Source: Deltaproteobacteria bacterium (GTDB lineage: Bacteria > UBA10199 > SPLOWO2-01-44-7). Taken from it: DNA of 14,748 nt. The translations under genes were made by a program, and so were the position numbers. This document shows positions 7,672-13,635 of this stretch, piece after piece; the first letter of the stretch is position 1; each line of letters starts with the position of its first letter. The stretch covers positions 1-14,748 of the forward strand of contig JAUYJH010000038.1 in assembly GCA_030688705.1 (NCBI GenBank). The letters run 5' to 3'. A model generated the notes under the pieces. That model was not told the DNA's origin, did not search any database, and saw nothing but the letters and a program-made list of their open reading frames with translations.

Positions 7672-7761
7672 GGAAGGGTGTCCGAGTGGTTGAAGGAACC
7701 AGTCTTGAAAACTGGCGAGCCCTTACGGGTTCCGTGGGTTCGAATCCCACCCCTTCCGCCA
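7672..7761 (+). tRNA. tRNA-Ser (anticodon TGA)
   Basis: A complete 90-nt class II tRNA. Acceptor stem GGAAGGG (7672-7678) pairs with CCCTTCC (7751-7757), followed by discriminator G and an encoded CCA (7759-7761). The anticodon arm is CCAGT-CTTGAAA-ACTGG with TGA at 7706-7708. A long variable arm, GAGCCC-TTAC-GGGTTC, is typical of tRNA-Ser. The T arm is GTGGG-TTCGAAT-CCCAC. It reads UCA and, by wobble, other UCN codons. Its promoter is unclear; TTGCAA at 7629-7634 with AAAGAT at 7653-7658 is one weak option. Confidence 0.98.
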
Positions 7762-7764
7762 AAC

Positions 7765-7791
7765 AACTGGCGGACTGTGTCCGCCAGTTTT
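7765..7791 (+). terminator. Rho-independent-like terminator after tRNA-Ser
   Basis: A perfect 10-bp stem AACTGGCGGA / TCCGCCAGTT with loop CTGTG starts 3 bp after the tRNA CCA. It ends in a short T run (7788-7791), so it is probably the tRNA-Ser terminator, though the T tract is short. Confidence 0.7.
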
Positions 7792-7823
7792 GCAAATTGA
7801 CGCTTTATTCAAAAAGTGGCTAG

Positions 7824-8948
7824 ATGGCGTGCATGAGTGGTCTCTCGCTCACCTTTTTCGGGGCATCGCTGGCTGCACAAGGCACTGTTTTGCGGCATGC
7901 AACACAAACCGTAGGCCAGCAACCCGACTCTCTCTTTCTTGCCAACGACCAGTTTCCTGAACAGACGCAAGAAGCAATCGAGCAACAAATGAATAACTGG
8001 CGTGTTCTCTCTGTTGTCCCCACACAATTTCTTGAAAAAAGAAATCCTCCTCCAAAAACGGCCCCCATGGCAGTTTTGTGGATGCGGCCTCGCACCGTTT
8101 TTGCAACACATTCTCGTGCAAGTGAATTGCTCTCTGCGCAACCGGCAGGCAGCTCCCTTCCCCGCCGGCAACACCCTCCACCTGTCGCGAGCGCTGCCCC
8201 ACAGAGGCCCTCCATACATCCGATCCTTGCTGATAAAATCAAAAAATGGGGCATTGCCCTCGAAACATTGAAAGGCCCCCCGGCCCCTTCCGACGATGAA
8301 CAATTCGCAAGACGTGAAGCCCTTCACCCTGTCTTGCAAAAAAAAATTGAAAAAGAGGGAATCAGCTTGAACGAAATACCGGCCGATATTGTAAGGCCCG
8401 CGGAAAATGTTGATGCCTATTTGAGAGGCGAACGGACCCATCCCATGCTTGCGCAAAATATTTCTAAACGGGGGATTGCTTTGTCGAAGGAGTCTCCTCC
8501 CGTTTCTGTCTCTCTGGAACCGGCACAGGGGACCATGGATCCCAGTTGGCGGCTTAGCGGCGAAGAGAGGGCTCTCCCCTTGCCTGCTTTTTCTGCAAAT
8601 GCCGGAGAGCACCCATTCCTCGTCACTTCGGCCTCTATCTATTACGTTAATAAGGAGATGCCCCTATCAGTCCTTCTGTCCATTTTCAAAAGTGGCGAAG
8701 CCATCACAAATGGAAAAGTGACACTCACCCTGACATTGCGCCGGGATGCCCCGGAAAAACCGACTCTCTCATTGACCATTTCCTCTTTTTCACAGAGAGA
8801 CATTCGGGATTTTGCCCAAAAAATGGAGATCCCCATTTTGGGAACAATAAAAAAAGTCGGCGACCAGTTTGTTTTTACATTTCGTCAATTCCAGTTTCGT
8901 GACGGCAAAACATTTTTAAATATTTTGAAACAGACCCTGCTCTCTTGA
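7824..8948 (+). CDS. Unrecognised protein with three spaced HPxL..KI.K.GI.L motifs
   Basis: I do not recognise this 374-residue protein. A TAG stop sits directly before ATG 7824, so the start is 7824 or Met4 at 7833; neither has a Shine-Dalgarno sequence. The N-terminal 20 residues are mildly hydrophobic, but a signal peptide is unclear. Residues about 70-130 are Pro/Ala/Ser-rich and probably disordered. Three related motifs follow: HPILADKIKKWGIALETL (132-149), HPVLQKKIEKEGISLNEI (168-185) and HPMLAQNISKRGIALSKE (206-223), at 36- and 38-residue spacing with Pro-rich linkers. The C-terminal 110 residues (about 262-374) look like a compact alpha/beta domain. The gene lies between tRNA-Ser and a small membrane protein gene 12 bp downstream, with which it is probably cotranscribed. 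A structural or binding role would fit the repeat layout, but no function can be assigned. The overlapping minus-strand ORF is a shadow. Confidence 0.75.
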   Translation: MACMSGLSLTFFGASLAAQGTVLRHATQTVGQQPDSLFLANDQFPEQTQEAIEQQMNNWRVLSVVPTQFLEKRNPPPKTAPMAVLWMRPRTVFATHSRASELLSAQPAGSSLPRRQHPPPVASAAPQRPSIHPILADKIKKWGIALETLKGPPAPSDDEQFARREALHPVLQKKIEKEGISLNEIPADIVRPAENVDAYLRGERTHPMLAQNISKRGIALSKESPPVSVSLEPAQGTMDPSWRLSGEERALPLPAFSANAGEHPFLVTSASIYYVNKEMPLSVLLSIFKSGEAITNGKVTLTLTLRRDAPEKPTLSLTISSFSQRDIRDFAQKMEIPILGTIKKVGDQFVFTFRQFQFRDGKTFLNILKQTLLS

Positions 8949-8960
8949 AAGGAGATCCCT

Positions 8961-9152
8961 ATGCCAAAAACAGCGCTCAAAGTAGGAGGAACCGTTTTTT
9001 TGTTGGTCGCTTTACTGCATCTCTCGCGGATGGCGTTCAAATTTCATCTCATGATCGGTGACTGGATGGTGCCGGTCTGGGTGAACGGCGTCGGCTTTTT
9101 GGTGGCACTGGGGCTCTCTTTCTGGATGTTTAAGGCGGAAAAAAGTCTTTAA
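8961..9152 (+). CDS. Small two-helix membrane protein
   Basis: A 63-residue predicted inner-membrane protein. Two hydrophobic segments, about 7-25 (VGGTVFLLVALLHLSRMAF) and 36-57 (MVPVWVNGVGFLVALGLSFW), are separated by a short polar loop, and the C terminus is charged (KAEKSL). A strong AAAGGAG lies seven bases before ATG 8961. The start is 12 bp after the HPxL-repeat gene, so the two are probably cotranscribed. A hairpin repeat begins 12 bp after its stop. No family is recognised. It could be a membrane anchor or accessory factor for the preceding gene product, which is inference from position only. Confidence 0.82.
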   Translation: MPKTALKVGGTVFLLVALLHLSRMAFKFHLMIGDWMVPVWVNGVGFLVALGLSFWMFKAEKSL

Positions 9153-9164
9153 AATTTGTGTGGT

Positions 9165-9222
9165 TGTCACTCTGAGCGAAGCGAAGAGTCCCGGGATCCT
9201 TCGGCTTCGCCTCAGGATGACA
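9165..9222. repeat. Dispersed hairpin repeat, copy 3, between convergent genes
   Basis: A 58-bp inverted repeat with TGTCACTCTGAGCGAAGCGAAG on the left and CTTCGCCTCAGGATGACA on the right, around GTCCCGGGATCC. It lies between the stop codons of the small membrane protein gene (plus) and trmB (minus). That is a natural place for a bidirectional terminator, though no long T tract is present. An ORF reading CHSERSEESR through it is a repeat artefact. Confidence 0.88.
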
Positions 9223-9234
9223 AACGTATTCCCT

Positions 9235-9840
9235 TTAAATTCTGGAAAAACAAAAATAGTGGATCGATTTTCCCTCTTTTTTCCAGACTTTTTCGAAAAA
9301 GGTCTCGCAGAAATCTCTTTCGAATGGGGCTTCGCTTAGGAATGTAATTTTTCGCGCCGTTTTTTGAATCCAATCGGAATATTCTTTGGAATCGGTCGCT
9401 AAAATCAATTTCCCTCCACTTTTTAAAAAGCCGGCCAATGCTGGCAAAAACTCCTCATCCAAAAGGCGATGAAACTGATGCCGCCTTTTGGGCCATGGGT
9501 CGGGAAATAAAATATAGATTTTTTCCAATCGGGTATTTTTGAAATAGTGGGGAAGGATGACTTTGGCGTTCCCCCAAATAAGCGTCACATTTTGAACCCC
9601 TGATTTTTCCAGCCGTTTTACGATTTTTTGGAACCGTTTTTCCCGCACCTCAATGGCGGCAATTTTTTTTAAAGGGTTTTGGGCCGCCAAAGTCAGCAAA
9701 AAATCGCCATTTCCGGGGCCAATTTCCAGAATATCCGCGGAAATGTCACCCGGTGGCCCCTGCCTGCCGGCAGGCAGGTGGCACCATATGACAGGCTCTT
9801 TTTTTAATTCAAATTCTAGCGGAAATTTCTTTGAGAACAT
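9235..9840 (-). CDS. trmB: tRNA (guanine-N7)-methyltransferase
   Basis: TrmB methylates G46 in the variable loop of tRNAs using S-adenosylmethionine. The 201-residue protein has SAM motif I ILEIGPGNGDF (37-47), the acidic strand IEVREKRF (63-70), IWGNAK (88-93), and the family signature FPDPWPKRRHQFHRL (112-126), with LILATDSKEY further on. Residues 21-27 (HLPAGRQ) are encoded by a copy of the 20-bp CCTGCC palindrome, in the linker before motif I. The ATG directly follows the TAG of the DHS-like gene (TAGATG) and has no clear Shine-Dalgarno sequence, so translation probably depends on re-initiation. The functional link to the polyamine genes is not obvious. Identity is secure from the signature motifs; only the N-terminal start is slightly uncertain. 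Confidence 0.96.
   Translation of the reverse strand: MFSKKFPLEFELKKEPVIWCHLPAGRQGPPGDISADILEIGPGNGDFLLTLAAQNPLKKIAAIEVREKRFQKIVKRLEKSGVQNVTLIWGNAKVILPHYFKNTRLEKIYILFPDPWPKRRHQFHRLLDEEFLPALAGFLKSGGKLILATDSKEYSDWIQKTARKITFLSEAPFERDFCETFFEKVWKKEGKSIHYFCFSRI
9759..9778. repeat. CCTGCC palindrome inside trmB
   Basis: A perfect 20-bp palindrome, CCTGCCTGCCGGCAGGCAGG, identical to the copy at 12851-12870. Read on the trmB strand it gives LPAGRQ, the same reading frame as the copy in gshB. It is flanked by a 6-bp direct repeat, GGTGGC (9752-9757 and 9777-9782), whose copies are 25 bp apart. Confidence 0.9.
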
Positions 9841-10809
9841 CTACTGACCCAAAACGTAGGAAAAGATGAGCGGAGCCACAATCGCGGCATCGGATTCAAT
9901 GACAAAACGGGGTGTGTTGATATCAATTTTGCCCCAAGTGATTTTTTCGTTCGGCACCGCGCCGCTGTAAGAACCATAAGAGGTGGTGGAATCAGAAATC
10001 TGGCAGAAATAACTCCAAAATTTGCACGGCTCTTTCAAATCTTGCTGGATCAGCGGCACCACGCAAATGGGAAAATCGCCCGCAATGCCGCCGCCGATCT
10101 GAAAAAACCCGATCCCCTCTTTGCCGCTGTTTTCTTTGTACCACTCAATCAAATGGGCCATCTGTTCCACACCCGATCTCACAATCTGGTAATTGGAAAG
10201 CTGTTTTTTAATATTGTGGGCGACATAAATATTCCCCAGCGTGGAATCTTCCCAACCGGGGGTATAAATAGGGATGTTTTTCTCACAAGCGGCAATCACC
10301 CATGAATCTTTAGGATCAATTTGATACTGATCTTTAATCACCCCGGAGCGGAGCAGTTGATACATGAACTCATAGGGGAAAAACCGTTTATTTTCTTCAT
10401 CGGCCTTTTTCCAAAGTTTATAAACCTGTTTTTCAATCCGGCGGATCGCTTCTTCTTCCGGAATGCAGGTGTCGGTGACCCGGTTCATGCCGCGGTCTCT
10501 CAATTTGGCTTCGTCTTCCGCCGAGAGCTGGCGGTAGTGGGGGACTCTTTCATAATATTCATGGGCGACCAGATTGAAAATGTCTTCTTCCAGATTGGCG
10601 CCGGTACAGCAGATGCCGTGGATTTTATCTTTGCGGATCATCTCGGCCAAAGAGAGGCCCAGTTCCCCCGTGCTCATGGCGCCGGCCATGGAGAGAAACA
10701 TTTTGCCGCCTTTTTTAAGATGCGTGATGTAGGCTTCTGACGCGTCAACGACAACAGCGGCGTTGAAATGGCGATAGTGATGTTTGATAAAATCTTTGAC
10801 GGTTGTCAT
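9841..10809 (-). CDS. Deoxyhypusine synthase-like protein lacking the active-site lysine
   Basis: This 322-residue NAD-binding protein belongs to the deoxyhypusine synthase superfamily. Seen: MFLSMAGAMSTGELGLSLAE near the N terminus, GICCTGANLEED, IYTPGWEDSTLGN, and a C-terminal half with GIGFFQIGGGIAGDFPICVV and SGAVPNEKITWGKI. True DHS has GGG..KHH here, with the lysine carrying the aminobutyl intermediate; this protein reads GGGIAGDF (about 239-246), as in the bacterial DHS-like group. Bacteria lack the eIF5A substrate, so the product is unknown. It diverges from aguB-aguA, which points to a polyamine substrate. I start it at ATG 10809, because a good promoter (TTGACT-N17-TATAAA) lies just upstream and overlaps the longer reading from 10839. 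trmB follows with no gap. Confidence 0.92.
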   Translation of the reverse strand: MTTVKDFIKHHYRHFNAAVVVDASEAYITHLKKGGKMFLSMAGAMSTGELGLSLAEMIRKDKIHGICCTGANLEEDIFNLVAHEYYERVPHYRQLSAEDEAKLRDRGMNRVTDTCIPEEEAIRRIEKQVYKLWKKADEENKRFFPYEFMYQLLRSGVIKDQYQIDPKDSWVIAACEKNIPIYTPGWEDSTLGNIYVAHNIKKQLSNYQIVRSGVEQMAHLIEWYKENSGKEGIGFFQIGGGIAGDFPICVVPLIQQDLKEPCKFWSYFCQISDSTTSYGSYSGAVPNEKITWGKIDINTPRFVIESDAAIVAPLIFSYVLGQ

Positions 10810-10826
10810 TTTTTTGTGTTTATAGT
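10796..10826 (+). promoter_or_regulatory. Putative aguB promoter, overlapping the DHS-like promoter
   Basis: TTGACG (10796-10801) and TATAGT (10821-10826), with a long 19-bp spacer, would start transcription near 10833, at or just before aguB ATG 10834. The -10 shares bases 10821-10824 with the -10 of the opposite strand, and the -35 lies inside the DHS-like coding region. The spacer is suboptimal, so this call is tentative. Confidence 0.35.
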
Positions 10827-10847
10827 GTTTCTTATGCATTCAGTCAA
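10819..10847 (-). promoter_or_regulatory. Sigma70-type promoter of the DHS-like gene, nearly leaderless
   Basis: On the minus strand TTGACT (10842-10847), a 17-bp spacer and TATAAA (10819-10824) make a near-consensus promoter. The expected start is near 10811-10812, only two or three bases before ATG 10809, and no Shine-Dalgarno sequence is present. The -35 lies within the first codons of aguB. Confidence 0.6.
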
Positions 10848-11679
10848 GTTGGGTCTTATACAAATGCGGCATGGGAAGGATGTCAAGGCTAATTTCGCCG
10901 CGGCCAAAGAAAAAATTTTCGAGGCGGCGCGCCTTGGGGCGCAGATTGTTTCCCTCTCCGAACTTTTTTCTTCTCTTTATTTTTGCCAAAGCGAGGAAGA
11001 AAAAAATTTCGGCCTGGCGGAAACAATTCCGGGCCCCTCGACGCAAACCCTCTGCGAATGGGCCAAAGAGCTTGGCATTGTGTTGGTTGCCTCGCTCTAT
11101 GAAGAGGCCGAAGGAGGCCGTTTTAACACCGCCGTCGTGATGGATGCCGACGGGAAATTCGCCGGAAAATACAGGAAAGTCCACATACCGGACGACCCCG
11201 AACATTTTTACGGCGAACGCTATTATTTTGCCGATGGCGATCTGGGGTTTCCCGTTTTCAAGACCCGTTTTGGGACGATCGGCGTGCAGATCTGCTGGGA
11301 TCAGTGGTATCCCGAAGGGGCCAGGATGATGGCGGCTCAAGGGGCACAAATTATTTTTTACCCCACGGCGATTGGCTTTCAGATCAAAGGGGACAAAAGC
11401 CTCAATCAGGCGGAACATGAGGCGTGGCAGATCATTCAAAGAAGTCATGCCATCGCCAACAATGTTTTTGTTGCCGCCTGTAATCGGGTGGGTGTTGAAG
11501 AAAACTTGAATTTTTGGGGAACCTCTTTTGTGGCCGATCCTTTGGGCCGTTTTGTTGCCAAGGCCTCTGTTGAAAAAGAGGAAATTTTGCTGGCTGATTG
11601 TGATTTGCGTCTGATCGATGAGGTCCGCCGCGACTGGCCCTTTCTCGCCTGCCGTAAAACAACTGTCATCGCAAAATGA
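10834..11679 (+). CDS. aguB: N-carbamoylputrescine amidase
   Basis: AguB hydrolyses N-carbamoylputrescine to putrescine, CO2 and ammonia, the second step from agmatine. The 281-residue nitrilase-superfamily protein shows the Glu-Lys-Cys triad: LSELF (Glu43), YRKVHIPD (Lys115) and QICWDQWYPE (Cys154). The DPEHFYGERYYF segment, GARMMAAQGAQIIFYPTAIG and the C-terminal NRVGVEE...FWGTSF are typical of AguB. ATG 10834 gives the expected N terminus VKLGLIQM; an upstream in-frame extension to 10768 runs through the promoter and antisense to the DHS-like gene. There is no Shine-Dalgarno sequence and the probable transcript is leaderless. Its TGA overlaps the aguA start (ATGA), so the two genes are translationally coupled and share a pathway. 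Confidence 0.96.
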   Translation: MHSVKLGLIQMRHGKDVKANFAAAKEKIFEAARLGAQIVSLSELFSSLYFCQSEEEKNFGLAETIPGPSTQTLCEWAKELGIVLVASLYEEAEGGRFNTAVVMDADGKFAGKYRKVHIPDDPEHFYGERYYFADGDLGFPVFKTRFGTIGVQICWDQWYPEGARMMAAQGAQIIFYPTAIGFQIKGDKSLNQAEHEAWQIIQRSHAIANNVFVAACNRVGVEENLNFWGTSFVADPLGRFVAKASVEKEEILLADCDLRLIDEVRRDWPFLACRKTTVIAK

Positions 11680-12689
11680 ACCCAACCCCAAAACAACTTG
11701 GGTTTAGAATGCCCGCGGAGTGGGAGCCGCATAAGGGAACGTGGCTCTCTTGGCCCAAGGACCCAGTTACTTTTCCCGATCGCGTGGAAAAAGTGGAAAA
11801 TCTTTATTGCGAGATGATGTCCCACTTGAGCGCGGGTGAAAAAGTTTTTTTACTGGTTGATGACGCGGCAACAAAGAAAAAAGTTTTGCAAAAACTGGGG
11901 GAAATAAAAACAAACCTTCCGAACATTGTCATACATATCGTTCCAACCGCCGATGTCTGGATCAGGGACTATGGCCCGAATTTTCTGCTCCGCGGTAAGG
12001 AGCTCGCCTTCAACCATTGGATTTTCAATGCTTGGGGAGGAAAGTACGAAGAGCTGATGGCTGACACGGCAATACCTGAAAAATTACAGCCTCTCTTGAA
12101 ATGCAAAATGTTCGAGCCGGGCATTGTGTTGGAGGGGGGTTCCATCGACGTGAATGGGGAAGGAGTTTGCCTCACTACCAAGCAGTGTCTTTTGAATAAA
12201 AACCGGAATCCCCATTTGAGCCAAAAAGAAATCGAAAATTATCTGAAAGAATATTTGGGGCTGAATGAAATTGTCTGGCTGAACGAAGGGGTCGAAGGCG
12301 ATGACACCGACGGCCATATCGATGACATTGCCCGCTTTGTGGCGCCCAATACCGTTGTTTGCGCGGTGGAAGAAGATCTGAAAGATAAAAACTATAAAAT
12401 TTTGCAGGAAAATTATGAGATTTTAAAATCGCGCTTTGAAACGATTCCCCTGCCGATGCCGGGAATTGTGTCGGGCGACAACGGAAAATTGCCAGCCAGC
12501 TACGCCAATTTTCTGATCGCCAACGAATGCGTGCTGGCCCCCATTTTCAATCATAAGAATGACGGCAAGGCGCTCGACATTTTAAGAGAGTGTTTTCCAA
12601 AGCGCCGGATTGTCGGATTAGATTGCCGTGATCTGATCTGGGGAATGGGCGCCATCCACTGCATAACGCAACAACAACCTGCAATTTAA
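11676..12689 (+). CDS. aguA: Agmatine deiminase
   Basis: AguA deiminates agmatine to N-carbamoylputrescine and ammonia in the cytoplasm, feeding AguB. The 337-residue guanidino-modifying enzyme starts with the typical RMPAEWEPHKGTWLSWP. It shows VWIRDYGP (Asp98), LEGGSID (Glu153), GDDTDGHIDD (His214) and the terminal GMGAIHCITQQQP with catalytic Cys329. Length and motif order match the family. Its ATG overlaps the aguB TGA by the usual ATGA, and there is no separate Shine-Dalgarno sequence. No arginine decarboxylase (agmatine source) is visible in this window. There is no obvious strong terminator after the stop; an AT-rich inverted repeat at 12735-12755 may serve another purpose. Confidence 0.97.
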   Translation: MNPTPKQLGFRMPAEWEPHKGTWLSWPKDPVTFPDRVEKVENLYCEMMSHLSAGEKVFLLVDDAATKKKVLQKLGEIKTNLPNIVIHIVPTADVWIRDYGPNFLLRGKELAFNHWIFNAWGGKYEELMADTAIPEKLQPLLKCKMFEPGIVLEGGSIDVNGEGVCLTTKQCLLNKNRNPHLSQKEIENYLKEYLGLNEIVWLNEGVEGDDTDGHIDDIARFVAPNTVVCAVEEDLKDKNYKILQENYEILKSRFETIPLPMPGIVSGDNGKLPASYANFLIANECVLAPIFNHKNDGKALDILRECFPKRRIVGLDCRDLIWGMGAIHCITQQQPAI

Positions 12690-12734
12690 AACCGTCAGAA
12701 TTGTGACTTGCAAAAGTTGAAAATCACCCTCAAA

Positions 12735-12755
12735 TCGGGTAAAAATTTTATCCGA
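12735..12755. promoter_or_regulatory. Operator-like palindrome upstream of the Cys-rich protein gene
   Basis: TCGGGTAAAA (12735-12744) and TTTTATCCGA (12746-12755) form a 10-bp inverted repeat around one A, with a single G-T mismatch. It lies just before the candidate -35 box at 12758. Its size and position fit a dimeric regulator site, but a weak terminator of aguBA is possible. Confidence 0.4.
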
Positions 12756-12757
12756 AC

Positions 12758-12786
12758 TTGCCAATTTTTAAAATAAAATCAATACT
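12758..12786 (+). promoter_or_regulatory. Putative promoter of the Cys-rich secreted protein gene
   Basis: TTGCCA (12758-12763), a 17-bp AT-rich spacer and AATACT (12781-12786) form a plausible promoter. It would give a leader of about 85 bases. That leader contains three hairpins: CTTTGG/CCAAAG (12803-12817), TTGGTTC/GAACCAA (12832-12849) and the palindrome at 12851-12870. Confidence 0.4.
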
Positions 12787-12831
12787 TTAACAAGCTAACT
12801 CTCTTTGGCACCCAAAGTGCACTTATTTGCG

Positions 12832-12849
12832 TTGGTTCATTTGAACCAA
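12832..12849 (+). repeat. Leader inverted repeat TTGGTTC-ATTT-GAACCAA
   Basis: A perfect 7-bp stem with a 4-base loop, directly before the CCTGCC palindrome in the leader of the Cys-rich protein gene. A smaller hairpin (CTTTGG/CCAAAG, 12803-12817) precedes it. It could be an RNA hairpin or a DNA site; no riboswitch family is recognised. Confidence 0.5.
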
Positions 12850-12850
12850 G

Positions 12851-12870
12851 CCTGCCTGCCGGCAGGCAGG
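12851..12870. repeat. CCTGCC palindrome abutting a ribosome binding site
   Basis: A perfect copy of CCTGCCTGCCGGCAGGCAGG. Its right end runs straight into the Shine-Dalgarno sequence of the next gene (GGGAGGG, 12869-12875, before ATG 12879). In RNA a 9- or 10-bp hairpin would form beside the ribosome binding site. Confidence 0.9.
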
Positions 12871-12878
12871 GAGGGAAA

Positions 12879-13388
12879 ATGAAAACCAAAATCGTCGTAA
12901 TGAGTTGTGGGTTGTTACTCTTGGCCTCTGTTGCCAAGGCCGATGCCAACAGACAATTGCTTTGCGCCAACTTTATGAAACAGGCGGCCAACAGTTTTGA
13001 ATTGAGTCCGGCCAAAGGAGAATACAAATGGGAAAAGGGAACCTGCCGCTACCTTACTCTGGAAAGAGCCGAGGCGATGTATTATCTTTTGACAAGTTGT
13101 CTGCAGACGAAGTGCGGCAATAAAGAATGCCGTGTTTCGGAGAAGGAATTTAAAAACACCTCTTGTCCTTATGCCCCTGATTTAATGAATGTACCCGATT
13201 TTCTGGATGCCTTTGCCAAAGAAATTGACAAATATAAAGGCGATGGAGACACCCTTGAACTCCATGCAACGGAAATGACGCGGGTACCTTGGTGCGTCAC
13301 CTCACCCGACACTTTGAGACGTGCCGCGCTCGGATGCGAAAATGTCCCCGCCACTGGCGCCCCGATGAATGCCCGGGCGGAAAGATAA
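12879..13388 (+). CDS. Secreted cysteine-rich protein of unknown function
   Basis: A 169-residue predicted exported protein. It has a clear Sec signal peptide: basic MKTK, hydrophobic core to about residue 19, and a likely cut after AKA at 19-21 or close by. The mature part has eight cysteines (29, 56, 74, 79, 84, 96, 139, 153), an even number consistent with four disulfides in the periplasm or outside. C74-C79-C84 are spaced five apart. The protein is mostly helical and polar, with charged acidic and basic stretches. GGGAGGG lies just before ATG 12879. The leader carries three hairpins and an operator-like palindrome lies upstream. It stands alone, convergent with tRNA-Ala. I recognise no family and assign no function. 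Confidence 0.85.
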   Translation: MKTKIVVMSCGLLLLASVAKADANRQLLCANFMKQAANSFELSPAKGEYKWEKGTCRYLTLERAEAMYYLLTSCLQTKCGNKECRVSEKEFKNTSCPYAPDLMNVPDFLDAFAKEIDKYKGDGDTLELHATEMTRVPWCVTSPDTLRRAALGCENVPATGAPMNARAER

Positions 13389-13409
13389 CCCCATTCACCG
13401 TAAATACAC

Positions 13410-13485
<76 letters not shown>

Positions 13486-13499
13486 TATTCGCTTGGCAA

Positions 13500-13555
13500 C
13501 CGGCAAAGCCGGACGCTCGCTAAAGTCAGGGGGCGATCTTGGTTCTCCCCCTGAC
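13500..13555. repeat. Two inverted repeats between tRNA-Ala and the E2-like gene
   Basis: CCGGC-AAA-GCCGG (13500-13512) and the 9-bp stem GTCAGGGGG / CCCCCTGAC (13525-13533 and 13547-13555, 13-base loop) lie upstream of tRNA-Ala on the minus strand. Neither has a T tract, so a terminator is doubtful. They may fold in the tRNA precursor leader. No clear tRNA-Ala promoter is seen nearby. Confidence 0.45.
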
Positions 13556-13597
13556 CACCCCCATCGTTGTAAACATCACCGGAGAGAGCGTGTATAT

Positions 13598-13626
13598 TTG
13601 ACCCCATGCCTCAATTCAAGTAGATA
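13598..13626 (+). promoter_or_regulatory. Putative promoter of the E2-like gene
   Basis: TTGACC (13598-13603), a 17-bp spacer and TAGATA (13621-13626) would start transcription near 13633, two to four bases before ATG 13636, which has no Shine-Dalgarno sequence. The -10 is weak, so this is tentative. Confidence 0.3.
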
Positions 13627-13635
13627 TTCGGCCTC

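Noticed and set aside
7500..7766. Minus-strand ORF with GGIRTHGTRKGSPVFKTG
   Set aside because: This is the familiar false translation of the antisense strand of a tRNA-Ser gene.
7809..8612. 267-residue minus-strand ORF opposite the HPxL-repeat gene
   Set aside because: The plus-strand frame has internal repeats, a longer span and a coupled downstream gene. The minus frame has no recognisable pattern and starts or ends at no signal.
7672..9152. Integrated island at the 3' end of tRNA-Ser
   Set aside because: The unrecognised genes follow a tRNA, a common integration site, but I found no integrase and no second copy of the tRNA 3' end in the window.
9156..9347. ORF beginning with CHSERSEESR downstream of the small membrane protein
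   Set aside because: It is a translation of the dispersed hairpin repeat and then runs antisense to trmB. It has no ribosome binding site and no domain.
9752..9782. Clean transposon-style target duplication around the trmB palindrome
   Set aside because: GGTGGC is short enough to occur by chance in GC-rich DNA, and the 25-bp offset would break the frame. I keep it only as a weak hint beside the stronger gshB case.
10809..10839. Longer start for the DHS-like gene (ATG 10839)
   Set aside because: The extra ten residues are Lys/His-rich and low in complexity. The segment holds a near-consensus promoter, so ATG 10809 is preferred.
10840..11691. 283-residue minus-strand ORF opposite aguB
   Set aside because: It is a shadow of aguB, whose catalytic triad and length are complete.
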